From Haemonchus contortus (lineage: Eukaryota; Nematoda; Chromadorea; Rhabditida; Trichostrongylidae): a stretch of DNA of 64,000 bases. Made by a program: the position numbers and the translations under genes. Below are positions 1-10,744 of this stretch, in pieces. The notes beneath the pieces were generated by a model. That model saw nothing but the letters and a program-made list of their open reading frames with translations. It was not told the DNA's origin and searched no databases. The stretch covers positions 28,907,177 to 28,971,176 of the forward strand of contig LS997562.1 of the NCBI GenBank assembly GCA_000469685.2, in the 5' to 3' direction. Position 1 is the first letter of the stretch. The number at the start of each line of letters is the position of its first letter.

Positions 1-744
1 CAATCAGTGCACGTTTTGCTGAAAAGAAAAAAGTTTGGTCCATAGCTCAGAAGTCTGGTAAACTTGACTTAAAAGAATGCGGGGATGGAATTGAGGGTAT
101 GGTTGTATTCAGAATGATGCTCTTCTCATTTGAGCAGAGGCAAATCTAGTGAAACTTCATACTGAAAAAGTCCCTTTTACTACTAATAGTTGTTGGTTTG
201 AGTTCCTTTCCGAGAAAGATAAGTTGAAAGCTCGCACCCATTCAATTTGTGTAGCGCCCTACCACCTTCCTCTTGCGCTTGCCGAGCTTTCACCTAGTTC
301 ACCTTGCAGGGTGGATGATCTGGGCCGATACAGCAGTCGCTGTTCCCAAGTTGTCGCATTTACCGATTGCATACTTAATAAGATTCGGAGGGACCCAAGT
401 ATTGGCTCGCTTTAACACTTTTCTTGATTTCGTTCATTCTGCAACTGCCAACATCACCACAGTTGACGATGAGGATGCCACTAGAATGGGTTGGAATGTG
501 CTTCGCCATCCTGGAGACGAATTTAGACTGTCACTTGTATGGCGGCATGGAATAGATGGATCAAGAACTTTTAGATCTTCAATCCACAGTAGACTAGGGT
601 TTCCCTATAATAACGAGATCCGCACTTGGAATCTTTGGCGGTGCTTGCTCTAAACCTCACATGGATATTACGAATGCGCTAATAAATAGGTAGAACGTTG
701 GGAGTCCTTCAATACAGTTTGTTTAAACTTGTTGTTTGTAGTTG
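1..744. other. Left-edge region, no secure gene
   Basis: Bases 3-149 on the plus strand are open without a start and end in TAG. They could be the tail of a gene beginning left of the window. Two overlapping open frames follow (149-415 and 273-653). Neither shows a recognisable domain or convincing splice sites. I see nothing firm here. Confidence 0.3.
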
Positions 745-976
745 TTACAGTTTTTGTTTAAAATCAATGACTTCTCGGTACACGTCTACCATTATGTTGA
801 CATGATCCGGTAGCGATTCCAGATATAGTGCCGCAGGATCCATATTAATTCTGCTGGTGAGCTCCATCAGCTCATCGAGAATCTTGCTGGACAAAGTGCT
901 CGTTCGACTTGTCGAGCAGCACTTTTCAAGTTCTAGACCGTATCGTAGCTGATAATAGAGTCCACCAATATTTACT
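745..976 (-). CDS. Probable terminal exon of an unrecognised gene
   Basis: On the minus strand an acceptor-like sequence (ATATCGCAG, bases 985-977) is followed by an open frame of about 77 codons ending in TAA at 745-747. The peptide is mixed and globular-looking, with alternating hydrophobic and charged residues (IGGLYYQLRYGLELEKCC near the start, VNIMVDVYREVIDFKQKL at the end). I do not recognise the family. The frame needs an upstream exon ending two bases into a codon. A good donor (GTATGCCG) in that phase lies inside a minus-strand open frame at about 1160-1279, so a two-exon tail is possible. The opposite strand of that upstream segment is also open, which weakens the inference. Confidence 0.35.
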
Positions 977-1394
977 CTGCGATATCAAGCATTTATTTAT
1001 AATTAATTCGTCATTTCGAACAAGCCGATTTGGATGGCGTCACTAGAAAATTTCCGCTCACAATTCATTTGCAATTACGTCAAATGTGACTTCGTCTTCT
1101 TGGCTCCACAGGTAAACATGCATCGAACTAGGAAGTTGTACAGCCATGCGAATCAGAGTTGTTACTGATGAGCCCACGGCATACGTCATTGACCACGTGA
1201 GATGCTCATTCGGAGGCAGAGAATCGAGAGCGCAGAAGAGCCTTTTGCATGTCAGTAGCATACCGAAGGCCAAAGTCAAGTTTGCGAGGCGTAACTCGCT
1301 ACGGCCAATTCGGAAAGAAGCTCTCGAGATGGGACGCTACTTTGCACTAAACTTTTGCCAAAGAGCGGTGGCGAATTTAGCTGTACATGTATGA

Positions 1395-2874
1395 ATTGAA
1401 GAAAAACTTCAAATGGGTAAATGTGCAGCAGGAGAAACTGTAGGTTATGGCCCACTGGTCGTTTTTGGAAGAAATCTAAATTTCAAAAAGTACATTTGCA
1501 AGTATTGCGGTAAGTTTTTGAAGTATGATTGGCGAGTGCTTCCCGGGTATCGCTGGCGAGCTGTGCGAGTTAGTTTTTTTTTTTGAACTCACTCAAAAAG
1601 GCTGAACAGAGCAGAGCTCGGAAAAGCTGCGAAACCGAAATGTCTATAAACTCCCTGAGCACGGAAGCACAGGGATCTTTTACACTGGAGCCGTTATGTT
1701 CAATATTCATGGGAGCCCGATAGGTCGTTCACGCCACCTTTCCCATTCTATTTCGACTAACACCTACTCCGCTGATTAGTCTATTGCTTCACGGGATCGT
1801 TAAGTACACCCAGGTGCAAATGATCATAGATAGATTTTTTGCGCAAATCGCATAATGTCAGTGGAACTGCATTACAGAAAGTGAAAAGATTTCAGGGTGA
1901 TTCCGATTAGGGCCCTCTTACTAAAAAACAGATCAATTAATTTACTCACTCCGAACAAGTGCAAAACTAGCCATGAATTCCTTGGAAAAAAAGGGCACGC
2001 GCACCAAAACAGTATGACGTGAGTGTCATTTAGCCCGTTAGGTACTTTCAGAGAGATAATGTTCTGATGTGAGACGGAAGAGCTTTTACGATTTAACCAT
2101 ATTCGGCCTCAATTCCAAAATAGAGGACGTATTTGTCGTAATTCGCTGCTGAAGGGTTTCCATTACAGATTGTAGGGGATTGGTGGAAAACGCCTTGACC
2201 ATCTCTACTCCTCGCTTTGGTAGCTTAGCGTTTGAAAGAGACAAAGGGGTTGGAAGGGTGTTTAGACCATTACCAGATGTGGATGTGGAGGGCCTCTTTG
2301 ACGATTACGAAAAAACCCAAAAAACAGACCCAAAGCCCAGAGCTCTTCCGACTTGGCGACTCGCTGGGGCAGGGACATGTTATCCAATTTTGATTATTTC
2401 TTGTTCCCTTTTTCTTCAACTCATCCGCAACGAGTTTAACGGAGGAGAACTGTTATTCTCTTCCCGTCTTTCAGAAAGAACAGAAGAGTCTGGGAGCATT
2501 AATCGCTTCCCGATTGCAAAAGATGGTTAATTGAATTGTGAAACTGTGTCTCGGCTGGCTTCAGTGAATTCCACCTGGGATCCAGGATTGCACTTCAGGC
2601 CTTGTTATTTATTGGCCGATTGAGGGCAGGGTTTTATGGGATGTTAAAGCATAAACGGATCTCTGAGGTTCGTTTGATATTACTTGTATGATATTTTTGA
2701 AAAAAAAAACTTGTGCATGTTGTTTAGACATTGAAGTTATCTTGTCAAACTTTGCCATTGTCACCGTTTAGAGATATGAGGATAGTAGCGCAATAATGCC
2801 ATTCCTATGGTAAAAGGAGTGACCTTAAGCAGTGACAAATTTTAAAATAGATATCAGTGTGAAGGAGAAAGCCT
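1395..2874. other. Intergenic, no gene recognised
   Basis: This stretch has a short poly-T run near 1566-1576. It also has a 17-base string around 1699 that recurs at about 33509 (TTCAATATTCATGGGAG), suggesting a dispersed repeat. A 116-codon open frame at 2180-2530 has no recognisable domain. I see no other supported feature. Confidence 0.4.
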
Positions 2875-3155
2875 TTCAACGTCCATCAATCTCGTCTGAA
2901 GGATGCGCCCCGCATTCGACTCCCACTCAGAGTTGCAGTAGCGTCTTGATTGCGTATGTGGTCTATACAATGAATTGCGGTGGCCAGCCGATGTACAAGT
3001 CAGTGCTTTTATCCTCCCAGACGAGTCTGGCACCAATTAGCCGACCGTACAGGGATGGAAGGCTTAACTGGCATGGGGGTCATCTAACCGGGACGTGAAC
3101 TCGTGAGCATGCATATGTGATAGTGCATCGTTTGCCACTTCATCACCTCCGTCCA
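2875..3155 (-). repeat. tRNA-derived SINE (family A), copy 1
   Basis: About 280 bp matching the family seen ten times in this window. On the minus strand the head is a degraded tRNA-like promoter region. The body carries the family signature around the GGCTGGCCACCGCAA and CTCGTCTGGGAGGATAAAAG blocks. The copy is diverged and its box B is damaged. Confidence 0.75.
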
Positions 3156-3159
3156 TAAA

Positions 3160-4175
3160 ATATTGCACTCAAACTTATGATTGATCGTTTGCAGAGTGGT
3201 GTGAAAATGACTTGAAGATTTTCATTTGATTCAGATTGGCATCTATGCATCAGCGATAAGTAATGCTGATAGATACCCTCCGGACTATCAAATGGCTGAA
3301 TCTGTGATTCAACCTCAAATACCTCCCTTCTGAATACCTAATTCAACAGCAGTTGTCGACTGCTCCTTAGAACTTCTGTTAGGAGATATCACCAGAGGTC
3401 ATTCTCTCTTCGCCTCCCCCCCCCCCCACATTGAGATGCTTTTTTCTCAGGTACCAATCTACAAAATGGACAATAAGGACTTGCCTTAATGGGTTAAGGA
3501 GAATGATATGTTCAGATGCTCATCACCTGGCAATCTAGAAAACAACAGCCTACGCATGACATATCCGAGGTTGTTTGGGTGTGGAAATATAATACCTTAG
3601 ATCACAGTTGAATGAATGAGGATCATCTTGAAAGCAGTGCTCATTACGGTTGAGGGAAGGAAGGTGCTCATGTGGGCAATAAAACCGGAATAAGGTTTCA
3701 AAGAACATGACACGGAAACAGGTGAGCAGGTGAGCTACATGTCTGGGCTCTTCTGAAGAGAACTGATGAGCGTGTGGCTTCTCGAAAACAATGTTACGCA
3801 GGAAATGAGCTACAATGCGCTCAAAGAAAGTTGCAAATGAAGCAGAGCTCTGGCATGTTTTTCTTGAAGGCCCATAATTTCAGGTTAGCCACTTTTTCTT
3901 TCCAGCTCCTCAGCAAATGAAATAACTCCAATCGGAAACTGTGCCTCGTTATTCGAACCCATAATATCGCGCAATGAAGACGATTACAGAGCTTAACTAC
4001 GCCATTTGACGAAATGCTTTTAATTGAGTCGCTGAAGGGCTGAGATCAATGCAAATGCATGACGCACGCTTCTTAACCCCCTATAGACATAGAAAAAGAC
4101 TGATGGTGGAAGATTTCCTGTCTTGATCGGTGCAAGGGCTTGCAGTCGCAAAAAAATTGGGCTTTTAGTGATGAT
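3160..4175. other. Intergenic, no gene recognised
   Basis: Contains a C-run of about 14 bases at 3416-3427 and no supported coding exon, RNA gene or full repeat. Confidence 0.4.
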
Positions 4176-4447
4176 AAAAGTAAAGGATAAAGTGTCTGGG
4201 TATTAATCAATTTCATCTGAGGGATGAGCATTCGACTTCCATTCGGAATCGCGAATGCGTATATGGCCGATACAGTGACTTGTGGTGGCCAGCCAATGTG
4301 CAAGGCAATGCTTTCATCCTTCAAGACGAGTCTGGTACCAATTCATCGACCCCGGAGGGATGGAAAACTCGGTTGTCGATCCTGGATTCGAATCCGTGAC
4401 TGTCTGCGTGATATAGTGTACCAACTGCCATCACAACACCTTCGCCC
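4176..4447 (-). repeat. tRNA-derived SINE (family A), copy 2
   Basis: Near full-length family A copy on the minus strand. It includes a readable box B (GATTCGAATCC in the complement) and a 3' tail with a GGATAAA-type motif at 4183-4191. It is moderately diverged, with the tail on the low-coordinate side. Confidence 0.8.
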
Positions 4448-4449
4448 AA

Positions 4450-5476
4450 TACCTACCACACCTGTACGGGGAGACTTCCGTCGACCGGGCCTTCTTCGCG
4501 GTGAGGAATTCCCCTGTCTTTCCGTCAAAGAAACAAGGGTAAGGCCAGTTGCTATATCAACGTTTTCATAATTTTTTTAAATGAAATCCTGCCTCATTTA
4601 ATAAAATATGGATATCCTTCAAGATGAACATTCGTTCACTTCCCATGTTTCTGCTATGTTCTCTCAAATGCTCGGTATTGGTAAGTTTACATTGGCAACA
4701 ACATCATGTTAACGACACTCCTCCCTGCCTGTCTTTTATAGGAGATAGATAAAGATGAGTATTTTGTGCCTCCCCACAAATGCCTGAGCGGATTACAAAA
4801 TAACAAACACAACTCAAGACAAAGAGAGAGGAGGCGTTGGATCCGAGAAAGCAGCTTTTGTTTCACGGGAAGGTGTTAGTGGGATGGAAATCGTATAGAG
4901 CAGATCACTAGTTTTGTGAGTCTCCATTTTTTCATTTACCCGAGGAAAAATTGAAAGCTTCTTGTAAGTGCAAGGCATTCCAGGACAGAAATACCTCATT
5001 CCTGGACGTCATTCATCGTTTGGGGGTGTGCGGACTCCATTTCAATCCTTTGGTTTTTGATTAAAATGCAATTTTGAGGGAGGACCGACAATCGTACCCC
5101 AGGAAGTGATAAATGATCCCTCAGCAAAAATACCCTCCAAATGTTCAATCTCAACAGACGTATATCGCATGCCGTTTCATATTTCTGAAAGGCCGTGCCT
5201 ACTCATTCGCCATGAAAAATCCAAAGCTCAAATGACGCTCTGTAAATACATAGAAGAAGTTAAGTGCGTGTCGCAATCCGTCAAGCAAAACCTTGAGCTT
5301 CTTTTCTGTCAATGGGGCTTTCATCAAGGGCCAAGAAAAAGTGCTGTTAACAAAGCTTAAGGGCCTGGAACAGTAATCTCAACGGTGATAACGGCCCATT
5401 AGCAAATGATTCTCTGTTATTAGTTAGGACTACCTAAATGGTCCCTTACCAAATGATCAAAGATAAGTTCCCTGCG
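4450..5476. other. Intergenic, no gene recognised
   Basis: Short open frames only, including 5106-5360 on the plus strand. None has a recognisable domain or good splice context. Confidence 0.35.
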
Positions 5477-5595
5477 CGGCGTTGATCAATCCCATTTGAG
5501 AGATGCGCCCTCCCATTCGATTCCTATTCAGAAGCGCAATGGCGTCGAACTCGTGACCATGCTTGCCTGTCAGTGCGCCACTTGCCACTACAAGT
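5477..5595 (-). repeat. SINE family A, copy 3, internally deleted
   Basis: Both ends of the family A element are present: the tail side with the TTGATCAATCCC block and the head side ending in the CACTTGCCACTACAAG block. About 150 bp of the body is missing, with a clean junction near 5540. It is a deletion derivative rather than a truncation. Confidence 0.65.
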
Positions 5596-5599
5596 CCTT

Positions 5600-6920
5600 G
5601 AGTCCCTTACCAAAATATTTAAAATTCTTCACGAACACTGACCTGTCCCTTTTCCCAGAGATTAGAACGCTGGCCATAGCATTAGCATAGCTACGGTGAG
5701 TTATTAGCTTAACGGCCAAAATATATCACGTCAGCATATGGATTGTTTGCCGTAAAACATTGTTCTGATTGAATAACTACTCAAATGAATGGGCGTTTCC
5801 TAGCGGAAGGGAAATTCATGGCAGCCTCAATGAGCACTAAAGCAGAGTCCTCTAGAAGCAGAGTCCTCTGGAATGGCGGATCGCTCCAAAGGACTCTCAG
5901 AGTCAGTATGTCAAAGGTGCTATACACTGTTTAAACCATTTCAGTTGCGTTTCACTGCAGACATAGACGTTTATGGGCTTGTCTGAGGGCATCCTACATC
6001 CCCACGTTCGATACTCGATACTGGCGAGTTTCGTAACTTGAAGTTGAGAGCTTGCGCATAAGGTAACTGAAGATTCAGTGGAGGAACTTGCTTGGAGAAA
6101 GAGGAACTACTGAATGTAGGCTCAAGCAGAATATTCACCCCTTCTTGGCTGAAGAAGAAAAGGTTACGAAAAGGATAAGTCAGTAGCCAAGGTCTTCAGA
6201 TCCAACTGAATGCGTCAAAGTTGTCACTGATGCTGAATGGACATAACCTACCAGTATCAACATTCCTTTGTTCAGATGTGTCTCGTTTTTTTCGCATCGT
6301 ACATGCCATCGACCAGGCCATTGTGAAGCTGCTACCACCGGGAGGGCACATTCGAAGACGACCATCTAAACAGGGTTTTAAATCGAAGAGGAAGGGAGGT
6401 GAAAGAATTAGCTGACTCATTCTAAGTATTAACTTACTTCTTCAGAACATTTGGATTTCATGTGAATAAACTTAAATTAAACTTAAACTAGGCTTTGAAC
6501 TAATTAATTTAAATTTTTTTTCCGAATGCAATCTATTCCATGGGCAGCTTATGCAACTCTAGCACAGGAAGGAGAGAGGGTAACTTTCATCTCACAGTTT
6601 GCACCTCGTTTTTCTGTTACTTGTAGAGCTTGTCTGAGGTCTTTATACGGTGAAGGTGGTTCAGCTATCGTATGAGAGCGAAGCTGGGAAACGGTAGAGA
6701 AACAAACTCCACTGTTTTGCGACCTTAATGGTCATGTTTGTGCTGACTCCAGTGGGGTGAACTTGCCGTAGCCTAATCCTGAACTTTCCTTTGTTTCCTC
6801 TCGAAGAGAGCGGAAAATCTGTGTCGGCCCTCCAAAAAGTCCAGTTCGGTGCCTGTGATGTTGACGGATGTATTAATATATCATCTTGGAGACTCCATTA
6901 TTAGAAACTAACGTGGAAAA
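5600..6920. other. Intergenic, no gene recognised
   Basis: A 13-base direct repeat (AGCAGAGTCCTCT) occurs at 5841-5853 and 5857-5869. No supported gene was found; the overlapping open frames near 6180-6420 on both strands show no family features. Confidence 0.35.
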
Positions 6921-6938
6921 GCCACATTTCTCAAGGGA

Positions 6939-7292
6939 TTTCTATCACTGCTGCGCTCCCTTTTCAATAAAAATCCCCTTTCCAGAACAAGCAACACAGC
7001 TTCCAGACGTCGTAACCGACGTCTTTCCATGAATCCACCTATCCGACTTATGAGGAAAATCAATCGTATCATGCTGAACTCGCTAGAGAAGAATAAAACG
7101 TCAGAGCTGATGAATAATCGAAAAGGTTCACTCCGGTTGTCAAGGCAATTGGGAGGGAAAGTCTCCATTTTTTCGGAATCGAGACCTTTTCTTTCGAATA
7201 CCTCCTTTGAAGAAATCCTTCCTCCGACAACTGAGAATCCCTCATTTTCAATTTCCTTTATTATTTGTATCTATACATGCCACTGCCAATGA
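6939..7292 (+). CDS. Possible terminal exon, Ser/Arg/Asn-rich, unrecognised
   Basis: After an acceptor-like TTTCTCAAG at about 6930-6938 the plus strand is open for about 115 codons and ends in TGA at 7290-7292. The peptide is rich in serine, arginine and asparagine, with a basic patch (SRRRNRRLS) and a hydrophobic end (FSISFIICIYTC). It looks disordered rather than enzymatic and I do not recognise a family. The minus strand is also open over part of this interval, so it may be chance. Confidence 0.2.
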   Translation, partial: FLSLLRSLFNKNPLSRTSNTASRRRNRRLSMNPPIRLMRKINRIMLNSLEKNKTSELMNNRKGSLRLSRQLGGKVSIFSESRPFLSNTSFEEILPPTTENPSFSISFIICIYTCHCQ

Positions 7293-7792
7293 GTTATGGC
7301 TGCCTGCTAATCGTATTTCATGGTCGAGTCAACAATTTTAACGAAAAGAATATACGTAGAGGCTGGAGTACGGCAAAAACTTTCAATAACACCCGCAAGC
7401 TACATAGGTTGCAGTTGACAGCCTTTGGACAGTCATACTTCCATTTCTTGATCGTCTTATTAGGGCAACCGAATTTTTTCGACACTTTTGCTGAGGCTCA
7501 GAAGGATTCTATTCAATGGAAGGAAAATATTGGGATTGATAATGGGCTGGCCCATGTTATTCCCGTAGGATGGGTAGGGAATGCCTTCAAACTGCTCTTT
7601 TTCATTGGATTTTGGAAGAGACTTCTGAAAATAAGGAGAGTTGCTACTGTTGCAGCTGGTACTCGATTAGCTCAAAGGTCACTACGTCTCATTCAAAGTA
7701 AAACTGACCCTTCGTTAATGCGGTATTTGGAAGGGTCATGCCCTTTTTTTTTACAAAAACGGCAAACTGTGTTGCTATCAACTTCAAAGTAG
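7265..7792 (+). CDS. Hypothetical open frame, 175 codons
   Basis: One of the longer uninterrupted plus-strand frames outside the recognised genes. The peptide has several hydrophobic blocks (for example HFLIVLLGQPNFF, and GNAFKLLFFIGFW near the middle) and a basic C-terminal half, but no recognised motif. No clear acceptor precedes the ATG and no homology is apparent. It could be a decayed transposon protein or chance. Confidence 0.2.
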   Translation: MYLYMPLPMSYGCLLIVFHGRVNNFNEKNIRRGWSTAKTFNNTRKLHRLQLTAFGQSYFHFLIVLLGQPNFFDTFAEAQKDSIQWKENIGIDNGLAHVIPVGWVGNAFKLLFFIGFWKRLLKIRRVATVAAGTRLAQRSLRLIQSKTDPSLMRYLEGSCPFFLQKRQTVLLSTSK

Positions 7793-7815
7793 AGAACAAT
7801 CAGAACAAATTTGGG

Positions 7816-7890
7816 AAAACTTTATAAAACCTGCTGCCAAGGTGATAAATAAGCTTGTTTATCACTAGACAGCAGGTTTTACAAAGTCTT
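7816..7890. repeat. Long hairpin (inverted repeat, about 34-bp arms)
   Basis: The left arm (from 7816) and right arm (ending 7890) are complementary over about 34 bases with a few mismatches, including an uninterrupted TAAAACCTGCTG / CAGCAGGTTTTA core and a GTGATAAA / TTTATCAC inner block. The loop is about 8 bases. It could be a miniature inverted-repeat element or a small-RNA precursor. Confidence 0.6.
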
Positions 7891-8069
7891 ACAAAATTTA
7901 TTCACATCCATGACTAGATCCATTGAGAGTCAAACTTGGATAATCAGAACAGGATTGGCATGATGTTAGAAGCAATAGCTATAGAGGGCAGGGCTAAAAA
8001 GCCCTCCTTCTCTCATTACATGCATCTACCCACTGCGTTATGCAGGTTGTCTCTTCTTGGAAGTCAGTT

Positions 8070-8739
8070 TCAAGTCAGATTAGACTTGTTTCGAACCTGA
8101 CAATGGAGGAGTTCTCGGCTAAACTGGCCAGTCGGGAAAAGGCTTATGTCTCGGAGTTGTTCCAGGATGCCGATCTCATATCTATTTTCTAATTCGAAAA
8201 AGGATCCTCTGAGCAGAATTAAAACAATGTTTTCTTTCGGCTTTCTAGCACACAGGGGAGTCAATAGGTGGTAAACATCTATAAAAGTCGCTAACATCGT
8301 ACAGTGACGTAACGTTTATTGGGGTTGCTTGGAAAAATAACGCCACGGACTTTGTTGTTTAGTCGTTTTTACGTTTTTATTCATGAATTGTGGTTTAAGA
8401 ATGGATTAAGATCTAATTCCATGGATTTCGGACTTAACCAGTAATATGATCTACACAATACAAGGCCTGACGACAAAGATCTTGGACCCTGCCGTCAATC
8501 GCCCATCGAGCCCCCAGGCATTCGCTTCGCATTGCTACTGCTGTTGCTCCACAGACGTACTCTACCGAAATCCTACTGATGTTAAATAGATTTCGTGAAG
8601 CCACCATCGTAACCCTTTGAAGAGACACTTCGTTTCGCGAATCTGAAAAGCGGAAGGGCTGCGTTATAAGGCGGGAAAAAGCACGGTCACGAAGAGCCAC
8701 TTTGACGTTGGATTTTAGCCCTTGATTTTTGTGGATCAC
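8070..8739 (-). CDS. Possible two-exon minus-strand gene fragment, unrecognised
   Basis: Two minus-strand open blocks lie close together. The first is 8434-8739 (101 codons). The second is 8070-8297, where an acceptor-like TTTTATAG precedes an open frame and a CAG/GTTCGA donor-like site lies near its end. The peptides are mixed and globular-looking (for example NIVLILLRGSFFELENRYEI) but match no family I know. The exon phases were not reconciled, so linkage is a guess. Confidence 0.18.
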
Positions 8740-9019
8740 AGGTACTCTTTCGAGATTCTTTAGGGGTTTCGTTTGGAAAGAACTTTAATCAACACCGTAA
8801 CACGCTGCGACGCTGAAGGGTTCACGCTTCGACAACCTTTTCGTTCTCAGAAAGCGTACTCAGAGACATACAAGTTTTCACTCTTTAGCTACTACTGTTT
8901 ACTGCAAATGTCGACAGATGATTCCGAGAACTCATAGACGTGCAGTGCTGGCTTACTCCGGTGGCTTGCTCTCCTGGGTCTTCAGCACTTGTAGTCACCA
9001 CTGCACAAATGCAGTCTAT

Positions 9020-9128
9020 ACATGAATTATGGACAAAACTTTGGCCTCGGACGGGACCCGAACCCGTACTTGTGCTATCCAGGTACCTGCTCTTATCCCT
9101 TACACAACCGAGAACCCGCTTGCCCTCG
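9020..9128 (-). repeat. tRNA-like SINE (family B), copy 1
   Basis: On the minus strand a tRNA-like block contains a perfect T-arm (ACGGG, loop TTCGGGT, CCCGT) and a box B (GGTTCGGGTCC). It is followed by the conserved CAAAGTTTTGTCCATAA tail. The D-arm is irregular and no clean anticodon stem is seen. The same block recurs at 31760 and 62870, so this is a tRNA-derived repeat rather than a functional tRNA gene. Confidence 0.6.
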
Positions 9129-9231
9129 CCTTCTTAAGGTTTATATGCTATAGCTTATTAGTACTCACACGTATAACGAGCTCTGCCGACAGGCCAATGT
9201 CAGCATTGAATCGTTAAGCTGAAAGCTTGTT

Positions 9232-9262
9232 TTGACTTGATGCTTTGTTAGCATCAGGTCAA
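9232..9262. repeat. Short hairpin, 12-bp stem
   Basis: TTGACTTGATGC and GCATCAGGTCAA pair over 12 positions (one G-T wobble) around a 7-base loop. Nothing links it to a gene. Confidence 0.4.
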
Positions 9263-9269
9263 TACCGTC

Positions 9270-10023
9270 TATGTTGACGTCATTGATGCTTTCGTTGTTA
9301 CGTTGATTCCTCTTGAATAGACTTTAACAACGCCTTTGATTACCCCACATGACAGCACACTCCTTTTGTCTACAACAACTCATGAAGATGTACAGGCTTC
9401 GATCCCTTCCACAGTCCGCAACGCATTTCTTGGGAAGTCCCTTCTGTCAACTTCTTGGAACAAGTGCTTGGGAGAAATACCTGATATTTCCCAAGACAAC
9501 ATCACCTTCGAGGTTAGGTGCTAAAAAACAAATCCCTTGTAGAAATTCGGTTTCTGCTAAATCCGGATGGCCATTGCTATTTGTTGTGATGGTGATGGTT
9601 AAGAAAACCTTTATATGTATTGGCACTGTTCCTTTTCATAGGATACTATAGAGTGCACGTTCCGGTGAGATCGAGCTTCCGCCAAACAACTCCGGCGGAA
9701 GAAATTCCAGATTGGCCTTTGAACATTTTCGTATCACACACTAGTTACACCTCACGTAGTTGAATCACCCACGACCAAAACTACCTACACTGCAGTTTTC
9801 GGCCGCTCTTTCTATTTCTTCCCACAATCTTACTGATCCCTGCTAATCTGGTATTGAATAACCTGGCCTCTATCTTCCTCAGGTGAGCCATTCAACCACG
9901 CCTATGGTTGAAGAAACAACTTGATGGCAGCACTTGTACGAAAAACTTTTGGGGAAAATTACAGTCATGCCTTCAATACAAAGGTTCGATTGAATCCACC
10001 AAGTCGGCGGAATTCATACACCA
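9270..10023. other. Intergenic, no gene recognised
   Basis: Open frames near 9336-9651 overlap in two plus-strand frames and have no recognised domain. No other feature was supported. Confidence 0.3.
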
Positions 10024-10319
10024 GGGCGGAGGTGGTGTAGTATCAAGTGGCGTACTTCACACGCGCATGGTCACGGGTTCGAATCTTGGGTCAATATAGG
10101 CCAACCAAGCCTTCCATCCCTCCAGGGTCGGTAAATTGGTACCAGACTCGTCTGGGAGGATAAAAGCACTGACTTGTACATCGGCTGGCCACCGCAAGTC
10201 ATTGTATAGGCCACATACGCACTCATTACGCCACTACGATTCTGAATGGAAGTCGATCGCGGGGGCGCATTCCTCAGACGGAATTGATTAGCGCCAAAAA
10301 CTTTATCCTTATCCTTATG
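10024..10319 (+). repeat. tRNA-derived SINE (family A), copy 4, near full length
   Basis: The plus-strand copy runs from the GGCGGAGGTGGTGTAGT head through box B (GGGTTCGAATCTT) and the conserved body to a tail of short TTATCC repeats (CTTTATCCTTATCCTTATG). The tRNA-like head followed by a tRNA-unrelated body and a simple-repeat tail is standard SINE architecture. This is one of the best preserved copies. Confidence 0.85.
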
Positions 10320-10371
10320 CTCACACCGTGGTGAGGTAATGCTACGTTTATGAGGAAAATTGTCAGAGCTC

Positions 10372-10437
10372 TTCAGTTCATGGACAGAAAACTCAATAAA
10401 TTATCGACATCGTTGGGTTTTCTGTCCATGGACTGAA
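10372..10437. repeat. 66-nt hairpin with fully paired 25-bp stem
   Basis: The arms 10372-10396 and 10413-10437 pair at all 25 positions if two G-U wobbles are allowed, around a 16-base loop. Size and shape match a nematode microRNA precursor, although a bulge-free stem is also typical of a tiny inverted-repeat element. No expression evidence is available. Confidence 0.55.
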
Positions 10438-10669
10438 CGTGATTCTTACTATGAAGACCCTGGTTATCTGCCGTCCTTTCGGGATGGAGATACTTCGCCA
10501 GCGTTCTCATTCGATGAAATTCTGTTACGCCACAATCACACCAACGTTAGAAGATTACATGACTTCCATTGATTTCAATAGTTTCATGGGGTTTAAAAGC
10601 CATTCGGTAGGAATCATACGGTGTTCGGTCTCTCACCATGGAAGGGTTCCTAGGTCCGTGATGGGAGAT

Positions 10670-10742
10670 CAAATCCCATGGAACTTTGAATAAAAGCCTG
10701 TGTATTCCTATGGAGTTTAGAATGCTATTCACGATTAGAAAA
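10670..10742 (-). repeat. Dispersed repeat fragment paired with 11596-11662
   Basis: The complement of this stretch resembles 11596-11662 on the plus strand over about 55 bases, both containing TATTCTAAACTC-type and AAGTTCCATGG blocks with internal substitutions. The two copies lie in opposite orientation about 0.9 kb apart. Confidence 0.45.
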
Positions 10743-10744
10743 CT

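Noticed and set aside
2832..3098. Protein-coding frames at 2832-3098 and similar frames at 4224-4571, 37897-38307, 57838-58041, 61397-61618
   Set aside because: All are translations of SINE family A copies and recur with the repeat.
5841..5869. Start of a tandem-repeat array
   Set aside because: Only two copies of the 13-mer are present.
9036..9110. A functional tRNA gene on the minus strand
   Set aside because: The T-arm and box B are excellent, but the D-arm and anticodon stem are irregular and the block recurs with a shared tail at 31760 and 62870, so it is a repeat.
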